DNA of 64,000 bases from assembly GCA_964468805.1 (NCBI GenBank), contig CAYXWM010000002.1:52756-116755 (forward strand), given 5' to 3'. Position 1 is the stretch's first letter, and each line of letters opens with the position of its first letter. This stretch comes from CAYXWM01 sp964468805. Lineage in GTDB: Bacteria > Bacillota > Clostridia > Lachnospirales > WRBF01. Below, in pieces: positions 52,482-61,289 of this stretch. The notes under the pieces are model-generated. The model worked only from the letters and a program-made list of their open reading frames with translations, had not been told where the DNA came from and did not search any database. A program made the position numbers and the translations under genes.

Positions 52482-53909
52482 GTGGATTCTTTTATTTATA
52501 TCGCTTCGGACAGAATAGAAATATTGGGATATAAAAAAGGGTCTAATCCGGAGTTACTGGCTTATGCCAAACAACCTCTAAGCGAGGGTACCATAATTAA
52601 CGGCATGATTACCGACCCTTCGGAATTGACAGAAAAACTACAAAAACTTAAAGATTTGAGAGCTGAATTATTTACCGATTGCAATTTGGTTATAGACGGT
52701 ACTACGCTTCTTATTAAAAAATTACCGGTACCGGAGCTTAAAAAGCAACAGTATATAAACCTGGTAAGGGATGACCTTTCGGACCTTTCCGACGGAACCG
52801 ACATGATTTACGATTATTCCTTTATTAATTTTAAAGGCGAACCTCGAATAATGCTTGCCTGTGCAACAGGAAAAGAAAACTTGGATTCATACACCAATGT
52901 TTTTAAAGATGCCGGCATTACCCTGCGTTCGGTTAGAGTTGGTTTGGAGTCTATCATAGACTATGTTCGTGCAAAAAAAGATTTAATGCAAAAAACATTT
53001 GTATTGAATATTGTTGACGGTATCAGTATGTTTTCGGTTATTTTTGAAAACGGGCACTACATATTTTCCACCAGAACACGCTTGATAGGCGAAAGTAGGG
53101 AAGAATATTTAACGTCTGTTATTCAAAACTTATCCTCCTTGCTGCAATTCAATAAGTCACAGAATTTTTCACCCATTGAAGAAAGCTGTTATTTGGGCTT
53201 ATCGGCGGAGGATATTAGTACCTTGCAGATTCTGTCCGATGACAATTCTGTTAAAATTCAAGAATTTAAAATGCTTAAAAACATCAGAAACGGTGAGATT
53301 GTTACCGACGCCTGCAGTTTTTCGTTTTTTGGTATGTTCAGTACGGCTAAATCTATAGATTTGCTGCAAAGTTATAGAAAATCTCAAAAACCCATAAAAG
53401 AATATAAGCCTTTTAAAGTTTCAAAGCTGGCACCTTATGTAGTTGTATTTATTTTGGCGTTAAGCTACTCGGTGGTTTTGTGGTATACCTATCTTATTAA
53501 TAAGGATATTGCAGTATTAAACGAATACTTAAACGACCCGGTAGTTTTGGAACAGGTAGCTGAAAGCGACGAGTTAACAAGAGTAAATTCCATCTTGGCA
53601 AAGGCTAATCAACAAATTTTGCAAAAATCTGTGGATTTAAGCTTGTACCCTACCATATCAGCGGACATACTTTCCGAAATAACTCAAACAAATACCGCAA
53701 CCATACAATTAACTTCCTTTGAATTTAAAGCCGACTCTGCTACTGTTCGAATTACAGCCATTGCTTCTTCCCCGGAAGATTCGGCAAGCTACGTTCAAAA
53801 TCTCAAAAAAAGCGAACTGATCGACGATATTATCTACACCGGCTATAATTACGACAGTAACGGTAAATTTAATTTTTCCTGTGAATTATACTTAACTTCT
53901 AAGGAATAG
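52482..53909 (+). CDS. Fused PilM-PilN type IV pilus assembly protein
   Basis: 475 residues. The first ~310 look like an actin-fold PilM (MDSFIYIASDRIEILGYKKG; ITLRSVRVGLESIIDYVRA; FVLNIVDGISMFSVIFENG). A single membrane helix (about 317-338, APYVVVFILALSYSVVLWYT) and a C-terminal PilN-like periplasmic domain follow. PilM and PilN are usually separate proteins that bind each other. It starts with GTG after TAGGAGGTAAC. Its last seven or so codons and the TAG stop lie inside repeat B4. The assignment rests on fold-level features and position between pilC and pilO. Confidence 0.78.
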   Translation: MDSFIYIASDRIEILGYKKGSNPELLAYAKQPLSEGTIINGMITDPSELTEKLQKLKDLRAELFTDCNLVIDGTTLLIKKLPVPELKKQQYINLVRDDLSDLSDGTDMIYDYSFINFKGEPRIMLACATGKENLDSYTNVFKDAGITLRSVRVGLESIIDYVRAKKDLMQKTFVLNIVDGISMFSVIFENGHYIFSTRTRLIGESREEYLTSVIQNLSSLLQFNKSQNFSPIEESCYLGLSAEDISTLQILSDDNSVKIQEFKMLKNIRNGEIVTDACSFSFFGMFSTAKSIDLLQSYRKSQKPIKEYKPFKVSKLAPYVVVFILALSYSVVLWYTYLINKDIAVLNEYLNDPVVLEQVAESDELTRVNSILAKANQQILQKSVDLSLYPTISADILSEITQTNTATIQLTSFEFKADSATVRITAIASSPEDSASYVQNLKKSELIDDIIYTGYNYDSNGKFNFSCELYLTSKE

Positions 53910-54020
53910 TAGCAAAAGCCGATTCTTCGTAAACGATTGGCTCATGCGTTTTTTATAAAAAAACACCGGTCGTTGACCATACGAATGAATATACGCTTTT
54001 GTTACTACTTATTAAGTGTA
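53887..54020 (+). repeat. Family B intercistronic repeat, copy B4, overlapping the pilM-pilN stop
   Basis: TATACTTAACTTCTAAGGAA at the left and TACGCTTTTGTTACTACTTA with TTAAGTGTA at the right. Starts 23 bases before the end of the upstream gene, so the repeat is translated at its left end. Oriented with transcription. Confidence 0.85.
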
Positions 54021-54050
54021 AATTACACACCGACAGTTAGGAGAAATATT

Positions 54051-54695
54051 ATGACGCTAAGTAAACGTGAGCGGTTTCTCATATGGTTTTTGGTTTATGT
54101 GGTTGTGCTGTCAGCCTATACATTCTTTTTGTTTTTGCCCGGCTTGTCAAACCTTTCCGATAAGGACTTGGAAAAAGCAGAACTGGAAACAACGAAATTT
54201 CTATTTGAAGACAAAATCAACAGCATTCCCACCTTGCAACAAAACTATAGGGATTTGACCGCCAAGCATGAATTAAATAAAAACCTGCTGATTGACAGGC
54301 TTTCCAACGAGGAGTTGGATCACTTGTTAACAGGATTAAGCCTTGATTCAGGGTTGGTGCCTACCTCGCTTAGCATGACCGCAATAAACAGGGAAAAGAC
54401 GGACGAACACGAAATTGAAAACCTTATTTTCGAAACAAGCGCATCTCTTAAAGCAACCGGGGATTACTCCCGTCTTTTGGACTTAATAGAAAAGGTACGA
54501 AAAACAACCTATTTGAGAATAAATTCCGTGGGGTATATATTCGGAAAAGAATATATACAATCATACTTTTCAAATAACGAACCTCAAACCATCAATATAA
54601 CCTTTGATATTTTTATGAAAGATTTGGGTAACTTGAATTTAAGCAATAATCCGGATGAAATTCAAATACCTCCGGGAACGGAAATTGCTGAATAA
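54051..54695 (+). CDS. PilO-like type IV pilus assembly protein
   Basis: 214 residues. A short cytosolic start, one membrane helix (about 11-30, FLIWFLVYVVVLSAYTFFLFLP), a coiled-coil-like segment (about 40-80) and a C-terminal ferredoxin-like domain (SASLKATGDYSRLLDLIEKVRKTTYLRINSVGY) match PilO topology. It should pair with the PilN part of the upstream fusion. The ATG at 54051 follows TTAGGAGAAA; the longer frame would start inside B4. Sequence conservation of PilO is low, so the name relies on topology and context. Confidence 0.75.
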   Translation: MTLSKRERFLIWFLVYVVVLSAYTFFLFLPGLSNLSDKDLEKAELETTKFLFEDKINSIPTLQQNYRDLTAKHELNKNLLIDRLSNEELDHLLTGLSLDSGLVPTSLSMTAINREKTDEHEIENLIFETSASLKATGDYSRLLDLIEKVRKTTYLRINSVGYIFGKEYIQSYFSNNEPQTINITFDIFMKDLGNLNLSNNPDEIQIPPGTEIAE

Positions 54696-54699
54696 AAAG

Positions 54700-54750
54700 A
54701 AAGAGCTTGCGAATACTTGTTAAAGGACAAAGCTTTCCGCAAGCCTTTAG
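54700..54750 (+). terminator. Terminator-like hairpin at the end of the pil locus
   Basis: GCTTGCG (54705-54711) pairs with CGCAAGC (54738-54744), with a further inner pairing possible and CTTTAG after it. The T tract is short. Confidence 0.55.
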
Positions 54751-54755
54751 AAATA

Positions 54756-54855
54756 TACTGATTCCAAAAAGATGAAGGACAAAAATAATCGTTTTTCCCT
54801 TGAACCGTTGGAAAAAATCAATTATTTTTGTCCTCTTTTTAAAATGGAATTATTA
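54756..54855 (-). repeat. Family A palindromic repeat, copy A10
   Basis: TACTGATTCC ... GGAATTATTA in reverse orientation, with centre CCTTGAACCGTTGG, between the convergent pilO and folA genes. Confidence 0.87.
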
Positions 54856-54904
54856 TTTTTTTTTAACTAAATAGCTGTACAAAAAAAGCAACCTGCACGG
54901 TTGC

Positions 54905-55396
54905 TTATATTTTTGTATTTTTATAGGTCACGAACTCAAACTTTAATCCGGATTTTTCGTCGGTATAGATGGGGCTTTGTTGAGTTATGGTATATTGAGC
55001 AAGGTCAAATTCCGGAAAAAATGTATCAGCTTCAAATGACTTTTTTACCCAAGTAATGTATAAATATTTACAAAAAGGCAAGGCTTTTTTATATATGTCC
55101 GCTCCGCCTATGATAAAAACTTCCTCGGGAGTATTTATGAATTGTTGAATAACTGTATCAAAAGAGCGGCTTATTTCAACCTCAGGATGGGAAAAATCCG
55201 GGTTGCCGGATAAAACGATATGTTTTCTGTTTGGTAAAACTTTCGGCAAGGATTGGAAGGTTTTTCTGCCCATGATAATGGTCTTGTTTAAAGTTTTTTC
55301 TTTAAAAAACTCCAAGTCCTTGGGTATATGCCAGATTAAATCGTTATCTTTTCCTATGGCTCCGTTTTCCGCAATTGCTACTATTAATGAAAGCAC
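54905..55396 (-). CDS. folA: Dihydrofolate reductase
   Basis: This 163-residue enzyme regenerates tetrahydrofolate for ThyA. Motifs: SLIVAIAENGAIGKDNDLIWHIPKDLEFFKEKT with the active-site acid in PKDLEFF, IMGRKTFQSLP, HIVLSGNP, and VFIIGGADIYKKALP. Length is standard. It starts with GTG at 55396, sharing one base with the thyA TAG stop, so translation is coupled. It is the true DHFR; the protein at 17154 is only a relative. Confidence 0.95.
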   Translation of the reverse strand: MLSLIVAIAENGAIGKDNDLIWHIPKDLEFFKEKTLNKTIIMGRKTFQSLPKVLPNRKHIVLSGNPDFSHPEVEISRSFDTVIQQFINTPEEVFIIGGADIYKKALPFCKYLYITWVKKSFEADTFFPEFDLAQYTITQQSPIYTDEKSGLKFEFVTYKNTKI

Positions 55397-56187
55397 TATA
55401 CAGACACCTCCATGCGAATAACATCATGACAACGGTAATCCGAAAGTTGTATATGTTCGGGAGCGAAGTCATAGAAATTTTTCACCGATGGGTCAATCTG
55501 TAACAAAGGTGCGGGATATGCTTGGTTTTTACGAGTAATTTGCATTTTTAAAGCCTCTGCATGATTCACGTAAATATGAGCGTTGTTGATAACGTGGGTA
55601 AGTCTGCCGGGTTTTAATCCGGAAACTTGAGCCAGCAGATGAACCAACACAGCATATTGGGTGGTGTTAAAAGGCACTCCCAAACCGAAATCTCCGCTGC
55701 GTTGAACCAAAATGCAATTCAAATGACCGTCGGTAACGTCCCACATGGTTAAAAAGCAACAGGGGTGCAGTGCTCCGGTTTCCAAATAAGGAACTTGCCA
55801 CAAGTCAATTATCATTCGTCTGTCTTGAGGATTGTTCTTTAAGGAACGCAGAAGCATGTCCATTTGCTTAGTAGCCTTAACAACATAACCGTAAGCCGTA
55901 CCTATGGTATTGTCGGCCATAGCCCATTCGTCCCAGATGTGTACGTCGTCTTTGTGTAAAATGCTGAGGTCGTTGCTTTGGTGCTTGTAAATCCACAGCA
56001 ATTCCTTTACGGCGGATTTCCAAAAAACCTTTTTGGTGGTCAAGATGGGAAATTCCTCTTGCAAATCAAAGGTCATAATTTGATGAGGCAGTTTGTACGC
56101 ATCGGTACCGGTCCTGTTTTTATCAAGATAACCGTAGTTCAAAATATTTTCGGCAATGTTTAAATATTGAATGTCGTATATGCTCAT
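55396..56187 (-). CDS. thyA: Thymidylate synthase (ThyA)
   Basis: 263 residues. It methylates dUMP using methylene-tetrahydrofolate. It shows DKNRTGTDAYKLPHQIMTFDL, LLWIYKHQSNDLSIL, WDEWAMADNTIGTAYGY, the catalytic Cys143 in ALHPCCFLTMW, RSGDFGLGVPFN and HVINNAHIYVNHAE. The residue after the catalytic Cys is Cys rather than the usual His. The ATG at 56187 follows GGGGAATT; an ATG four codons earlier overlaps that site. Forms an operon with folA. Confidence 0.95.
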   Translation of the reverse strand: MSIYDIQYLNIAENILNYGYLDKNRTGTDAYKLPHQIMTFDLQEEFPILTTKKVFWKSAVKELLWIYKHQSNDLSILHKDDVHIWDEWAMADNTIGTAYGYVVKATKQMDMLLRSLKNNPQDRRMIIDLWQVPYLETGALHPCCFLTMWDVTDGHLNCILVQRSGDFGLGVPFNTTQYAVLVHLLAQVSGLKPGRLTHVINNAHIYVNHAEALKMQITRKNQAYPAPLLQIDPSVKNFYDFAPEHIQLSDYRCHDVIRMEVSV

Positions 56188-56306
56188 GAAATTCCCCATT
56201 AAGTTAGTTATGTATATGCATAATTTATAATAATTTATAAATAAAAAACAATACTTGAAAAATTAATTAAAAACGTTATAAAAAGAGAGTTTTAGGTTAA
56301 AATCCC

Positions 56307-56335
56307 TTGACAAGTATTTGTCCGTTTGATATAAT
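56307..56335 (+). promoter_or_regulatory. Perfect consensus promoter far upstream of rpoB
   Basis: TTGACA (56307-56312), 17 bases, TATAAT (56330-56335). Transcription would start near 56342, giving a leader of about 490 bases before rpoB. Confidence 0.8.
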
Positions 56336-56341
56336 ATTTGC

Positions 56342-56831
56342 CATATCGTCAAATGTACGCTGTATATTTCACGTAAATAATATTATAACATTTAATTTTT
56401 TGCATTTCAAGTATTTTTTTGATATTTTTCCATAAAGTCTTAAAATTTTCAGTATTTTATTGTCAGCTATTGACATTTAAAATCTTTTATTTTTCTTTTA
56501 ATTAATAATATTATATAAAACCCAACCAATATAATTCTTAAAAAATTCCTATGGAATATTAACGTTTATTTATAAAGAATAAACGTATTATATACAAAAA
56601 TGTCGTTTTTTATACCGTTGCTTAATATTGACCGTAATTTAACCCCCGTCTCAATGGCGGGGGAATTGTTACGTTAGTATAGTGGTTTGCGTTAATAAGT
56701 CTATATAATTTATTATAGTACATTTTAACTTAAACCGCTATGGCATTATTTTTTTGAAAGACTTTATAGATTTTTATTGATTCACAGAAATATTTAATGT
56801 AAGCCGAATTCTTCAATGAGGTGATGTACTT
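56342..56831 (+). other. Long AT-rich 5' leader of rpoB
   Basis: No open frame with a ribosome site is present. The only strong structure is a hairpin of CCCCCG (56643-56648) with CGGGGG (56658-56663), followed by AATTGTT. A rplL gene, the usual upstream neighbour of rpoB, is not there. The leader might carry regulation, but no known class is recognisable. Confidence 0.5.
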
Positions 56832-59800
56832 ATGGAAAAGAACAGGATTAAACCCATAAAACTAGGAAACGAAGTTCGCATGTCCTACTCCCGGATTGAC
56901 GAGGTTTTGGAGATGCCAAACCTTATCGAGGTACAGAAAGACAGTTACCGGTGGTTTTTGGAAGAGGGACTGAGAGAAGTTTTTGCGGATATTTCTCCCA
57001 TTATGGATTACAGCGGTAACCTTGTACTTGAGTTTGTGGATTTTACCCTGGATTCTCAACCTAAATACTCTATTGAGGAATGCAAAGAACGTGATGCAAC
57101 CTATGCCGCTCCGCTCCGTGTAAAATGCCGCTTATGCAACAAAGAAGTTGACGAAATCAAAGAGCAAGAAATCTTTATGGGCGATTTTCCTCTGATGACC
57201 GATAACGGCACCTTCATTATAAATGGTGCGGAACGTGTTATCGTAAGCCAGTTGGTACGTTCACCGGGTATTTACTATTCCAAGGACTATGATAAGGTAG
57301 GTAAAGAATTAATCAGTGCCACCGTTATCCCCAACAGGGGTGCTTGGTTGGAATATGAAACCGATTCCAATGACGTATTTACAGTTAGAGTAGACCGTAC
57401 CCGTAAAGTACCCATAACAGTTTTAATTCGCTCCTTGGGCATAGGCACCAATGAAGAAATAAGAGAATTATTCGGCGACGAAGCCAAAATCAACGCCTCT
57501 TTGGAAAAGGACAGCAGTAATTCATACGAAGAAGGTTTGTTGGAAATTTACCGCAGAGTACGCCCCGGCGAACCGCCTACGGTAGAAAACTCCGAATCTC
57601 TTTTGAGAAGTATGTTCTTTGACCCAAAACGTTATGACTTGGCTAAAGTGGGTCGTTATAAATTTAATAAAAAGTTACGCTTACGCAACAGAATCAGCGG
57701 ATACGAACTTGCGGAAAATGTGGTTGATCCTTCAACCGGTGAAATTTTGGCTGAAGAAGGTCAAACAATTACCCCGGATTTGGCGGATACCATTCAAGAC
57801 TCCGGTATAGGAGCCGTAACCGTAAAAACCGAAAACGCCGACGTTAAGATTTTAAGCAACTTGGCTGTTGATATAGATTTATATATTAACGGATACGGTC
57901 TTAACGGCAAGGACTTGGGTGTTAAGGAACGTGTATATTATCCTTATTTAAAAGAACTTTTGGAAACTTACACCAACCCCAAAGAATTGGAATTGGCTAT
58001 TAAAAATAATGTTAACAAACTTATTCCCAAACATATTACTTTGGAAGATATTATGGCTTCCATTAACTACGTTATTAATCTTGACCACGGTATAGGCTCC
58101 AAGGACGATATAGACCACTTGGGCAACCGCCGTATCAGAGCAGTAGGCGAATTATTGCAAAACCAATTCCGTATCGGGCTTTCCAGAATGGAAAGAGTGG
58201 TCAGAGAACGTATGACCATACAGGATTTGGATATAGTTACTCCCCAAGCCTTAATCAACATCAGACCGGTAACCGCCGCAATCAAAGAATTCTTCGGTTC
58301 CTCACAGTTGTCTCAATTTATGGACCAAACCAACCCTCTGGGCGAATTGGCTCATAAACGCAGACTTTCCGCTTTGGGTCCCGGCGGTCTTTCTCGTGAC
58401 AGAGCAGGCTTTGAAGTGCGTGACGTTCATACTTCCCATTACGGAAGAATGTGCCCCATTGAAACTCCTGAAGGTCCCAACATCGGTCTTATCAACTCCT
58501 TGGCAACCTTTGCCCGTATTAACGAATACGGTTTTATAGAAGCTCCTTACCGAGTTGTAGATAAAACAGACGGAAAACCCAGAGTTACCGACCAATTCGT
58601 TTACGTTACCGCAGACGAGGAAGAAAACTTCACCCTTGCGGAAGCAAATGAACCCCTGGACGAACAAGGCTATTTCAAACACAAAAAGGTTAATGCAAGG
58701 TTCCACGAGGATACCATACAGGTAGACCAAAACCGTATAGACTTAATGGACGTTTCTCCCAAACAGATTGTTTCCGTTGCTACCGCTTTGATTCCTTTCT
58801 TGGAAAACGACGACGTTACCCGTGCCTTGATGGGTTCAAACATGCAACGTCAGGCTGTACCCTTGTTGTGCACCGATGCACCTATAGTCGGTACAGGTAT
58901 GGAATACAAAACCGCCAGAGACTCCGGCGTAACCATAATCGCCAGAAATGACGGTGTGGTAGACAAGGTTTTTGCAAACGAAATAGTAATACGCAACGAT
59001 AACGGTGCTCGTGATGTATATAAATTAACCAAGTTTATGCGTTCCAACCAAGGTACTTGCATAAACAACCGTCCTCTTGTTTCCAAGGGTCAAAGAATAA
59101 CCAAGGGCGAAATTATTGCCGACGGTCCTTCTACCAATAACGGTGAATTGGCTTTGGGTAAAAACCCCTTGATAGGCTTTATGACTTGGGAAGGTTATAA
59201 CTACGAGGACGCCATTCTCCTCAGCGAAAAACTTGTTGCGGAGGACGTTTATACCTCCGTTCATATAGAAGAATACGAATCCGAAGCCAGAGATACAAAA
59301 CTGGGTCCGGAAGAAATAACCCGTGACATTCCTAACATAGGTGAAGAAGCCTTAAAGGACTTAGACGAAAACGGTATTATCCGCATAGGTGCTGAAGTAC
59401 AACCCAACGATATTTTGGTTGGTAAGGTTACTCCCAAAGGCGAAACCGAACTTACAGCCGAAGAAAGACTGCTTAGAGCCATATTCGGCGAAAAAGCCCG
59501 TGAAGTACGTGACAATTCCTTGAGAGTTCCTCACGGTGAATCCGGTATTATTGTTGACGTTAAAATATTTACCCGTGAAAACGGCGATGAATTGCCTCCG
59601 GGTGTAAATCAACTTGTACGTGTTTATATTGCTCAAAAACGTAAAATCTCCGTGGGTGACAAAATGGCAGGTCGTCACGGTAACAAGGGCGTTATTTCCA
59701 GAGTACTTCCTGTTGAGGATATGCCCTTCTTGCCCAACGGTCGTCCTTTGGATATAGTTTTGAATCCTCTTGGGGTTCCCTCTCGTATGAACATCGGTCA

Positions 59801-60863
59801 GGTACTTGAAGTCCACTTGGGTCTTGCGGCTAAAGTTTTGGGCTGGAAAGTTGCCACACCGGTATTTGACGGGGCAAACGAAATTGATATTATGGATACC
59901 CTTGAGCTTGCCAACGACTATGCCAATATGGATTGGGCTGAATTCGAAAGCAAGTGGAAAGACGTGGTAGACGAGTTTATCTTTGAAAGTCTTGAAGAAA
60001 ACAAGACTCACCGCGACCAATGGAAAGGCGTTCCCATAAGCCGTGACGGTAAGATTTTACTTCGTGACGGTCGTACCGGGGAATATTTCGACAACGCGGT
60101 TACAGTGGGTTACATGCATTACCTTAAACTCCACCACCTTGTTGACGATAAAATCCATGCCCGTTCCACCGGACCTTACTCACTGGTTACTCAACAACCT
60201 CTTGGCGGTAAGGCTCAGTTCGGCGGACAGCGTTTCGGCGAGATGGAAGTTTGGGCACTTGAAGCTTACGGTGCCGCATACACCTTGCAAGAAATCTTGA
60301 CGGTTAAATCCGACGATATTGTTGGTCGTGTTAAGACCTATGAATCCATAGTTAAAGGCGAAAATATTCCCGAACCGGGTGTTCCCGAATCCTTTAAGGT
60401 ACTCCTTAAAGAATTACAGGCTCTTGCCTTGGACGTTCGTGTATTGCTTGAAGACGCCACAGAAGTGGAAATTAAGGAATCCATAGACGACGTAGACGAA
60501 CTTAACGTTAATATAGAGGGCAAAGAATCTGACGGAGAAGAAGACGACAAGGGCTTTGTTAGAAAACGCTTCAACTACTCGCCCGTTATCGAACTCAGCG
60601 ATGGAGACGACGGAGACATACTTCCGGACGAAGCCGATGAGGACGACTTTACAGATGACATAGAAGATGCGGACGATTTCGTAGACCCAATCGACACAGA
60701 CGAAAAGGTTGACCCGGATTATCCGGATGAACTCCCCGAGGATTTCCCGGAAGACGGTGACTTTATGTCCGACGATTCTCTTATTTTGGACGCAGATTTA
60801 TTTGAGGACAGTTTACTTTCCTCGGATGAAATCTCCAAAACCATAGATTTTTTTGATAAATAA
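56832..60863 (+). CDS. rpoB: DNA-directed RNA polymerase beta subunit, with an acidic C-terminal extension
   Basis: 1343 residues, about 100 or more above the usual Firmicute length. The core is standard: the rifampicin region FFGSSQLSQFMDQTNPLGELAHKRRLSALGPGG is wild-type in appearance, with VRSPGIYYSKD, GYNYEDAILLSE, KRKISVGDKMAGRHGNKGVIS and GGKAQFGGQRFGEMEVWALEAYGAA. After about residue 1215 a roughly 125-residue tail rich in Asp and Glu replaces the short normal end. GAGGTGATG precedes the ATG. Neither rplL upstream nor rpoC downstream is present. Confidence 0.98.
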   Translation: MEKNRIKPIKLGNEVRMSYSRIDEVLEMPNLIEVQKDSYRWFLEEGLREVFADISPIMDYSGNLVLEFVDFTLDSQPKYSIEECKERDATYAAPLRVKCRLCNKEVDEIKEQEIFMGDFPLMTDNGTFIINGAERVIVSQLVRSPGIYYSKDYDKVGKELISATVIPNRGAWLEYETDSNDVFTVRVDRTRKVPITVLIRSLGIGTNEEIRELFGDEAKINASLEKDSSNSYEEGLLEIYRRVRPGEPPTVENSESLLRSMFFDPKRYDLAKVGRYKFNKKLRLRNRISGYELAENVVDPSTGEILAEEGQTITPDLADTIQDSGIGAVTVKTENADVKILSNLAVDIDLYINGYGLNGKDLGVKERVYYPYLKELLETYTNPKELELAIKNNVNKLIPKHITLEDIMASINYVINLDHGIGSKDDIDHLGNRRIRAVGELLQNQFRIGLSRMERVVRERMTIQDLDIVTPQALINIRPVTAAIKEFFGSSQLSQFMDQTNPLGELAHKRRLSALGPGGLSRDRAGFEVRDVHTSHYGRMCPIETPEGPNIGLINSLATFARINEYGFIEAPYRVVDKTDGKPRVTDQFVYVTADEEENFTLAEANEPLDEQGYFKHKKVNARFHEDTIQVDQNRIDLMDVSPKQIVSVATALIPFLENDDVTRALMGSNMQRQAVPLLCTDAPIVGTGMEYKTARDSGVTIIARNDGVVDKVFANEIVIRNDNGARDVYKLTKFMRSNQGTCINNRPLVSKGQRITKGEIIADGPSTNNGELALGKNPLIGFMTWEGYNYEDAILLSEKLVAEDVYTSVHIEEYESEARDTKLGPEEITRDIPNIGEEALKDLDENGIIRIGAEVQPNDILVGKVTPKGETELTAEERLLRAIFGEKAREVRDNSLRVPHGESGIIVDVKIFTRENGDELPPGVNQLVRVYIAQKRKISVGDKMAGRHGNKGVISRVLPVEDMPFLPNGRPLDIVLNPLGVPSRMNIGQVLEVHLGLAAKVLGWKVATPVFDGANEIDIMDTLELANDYANMDWAEFESKWKDVVDEFIFESLEENKTHRDQWKGVPISRDGKILLRDGRTGEYFDNAVTVGYMHYLKLHHLVDDKIHARSTGPYSLVTQQPLGGKAQFGGQRFGEMEVWALEAYGAAYTLQEILTVKSDDIVGRVKTYESIVKGENIPEPGVPESFKVLLKELQALALDVRVLLEDATEVEIKESIDDVDELNVNIEGKESDGEEDDKGFVRKRFNYSPVIELSDGDDGDILPDEADEDDFTDDIEDADDFVDPIDTDEKVDPDYPDELPEDFPEDGDFMSDDSLILDADLFEDSLLSSDEISKTIDFFDK

Positions 60864-60872
60864 TTTTATATA

Positions 60873-60906
60873 TACAGAGGAGGCTTATTCTCCTCTGTTT
60901 TATTTT
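60873..60906 (+). terminator. Rho-independent terminator after rpoB
   Basis: ACAGAGGAG (60874-60882) pairs with CTCCTCTGT (60890-60898), followed by TTTATTTTAT, 11 bases past the stop. Confidence 0.9.
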
Positions 60907-60952
60907 ATGCCGGAAAATTTTGCATAGCCTGACTTTAATATAAAAATTAAGG

Positions 60953-61094
60953 ATATACTTAATTGCATAAGGACTAGTAACAAAACCTATTCATCGTAAA
61001 CGGTTCGCTCTTGCGTTTTTTATGAAAAAACTCGGTCGCTCTCAACGACGAATATTCTCTTTTGTTACTTCTTAACCGGAAACTAAGTATATAC
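60953..61094 (+). repeat. Family B intercistronic repeat, copy B5
   Basis: ATATACTTAATTGCATAAGG at the left, CGTAAACGGTTCGCTCTTGC inside, TTAACCGGAAACTAAGTATA at the right. A full-length, well-preserved copy between rpoB and uppS, oriented with transcription. Confidence 0.88.
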
Positions 61095-61106
61095 TTAAAA
61101 ATACAA

Positions 61107-61135
61107 GAAAAAAGCCCCGCTTCAGTCACGGGGTA
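61107..61135 (-). terminator. Minus-strand terminator-like hairpin without an obvious gene
   Basis: On the minus strand CCCCG-N9-CGGGG is followed by CTTTTTTC. No minus-strand gene lies upstream of it before uppS, which is on the plus strand. Confidence 0.6.
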
Positions 61136-61289
61136 CAATTTTGTAACTACCGTGTATATCACCGGAACATACAGTATTAATAAATTTTTAAAAAATATAG
61201 CAATTTCTCTAAATGTATAATATAATTTTATTCATAAAAGATTTTGTAACAAAATGAAATGTACGAATTTTTTCTTGGAGGTCAAGGTT

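Noticed and set aside
59361..60020. 219-codon open frame antisense to rpoB
   Set aside because: Shadow of rpoB, whose sequence in this stretch is highly conserved beta-subunit protein.
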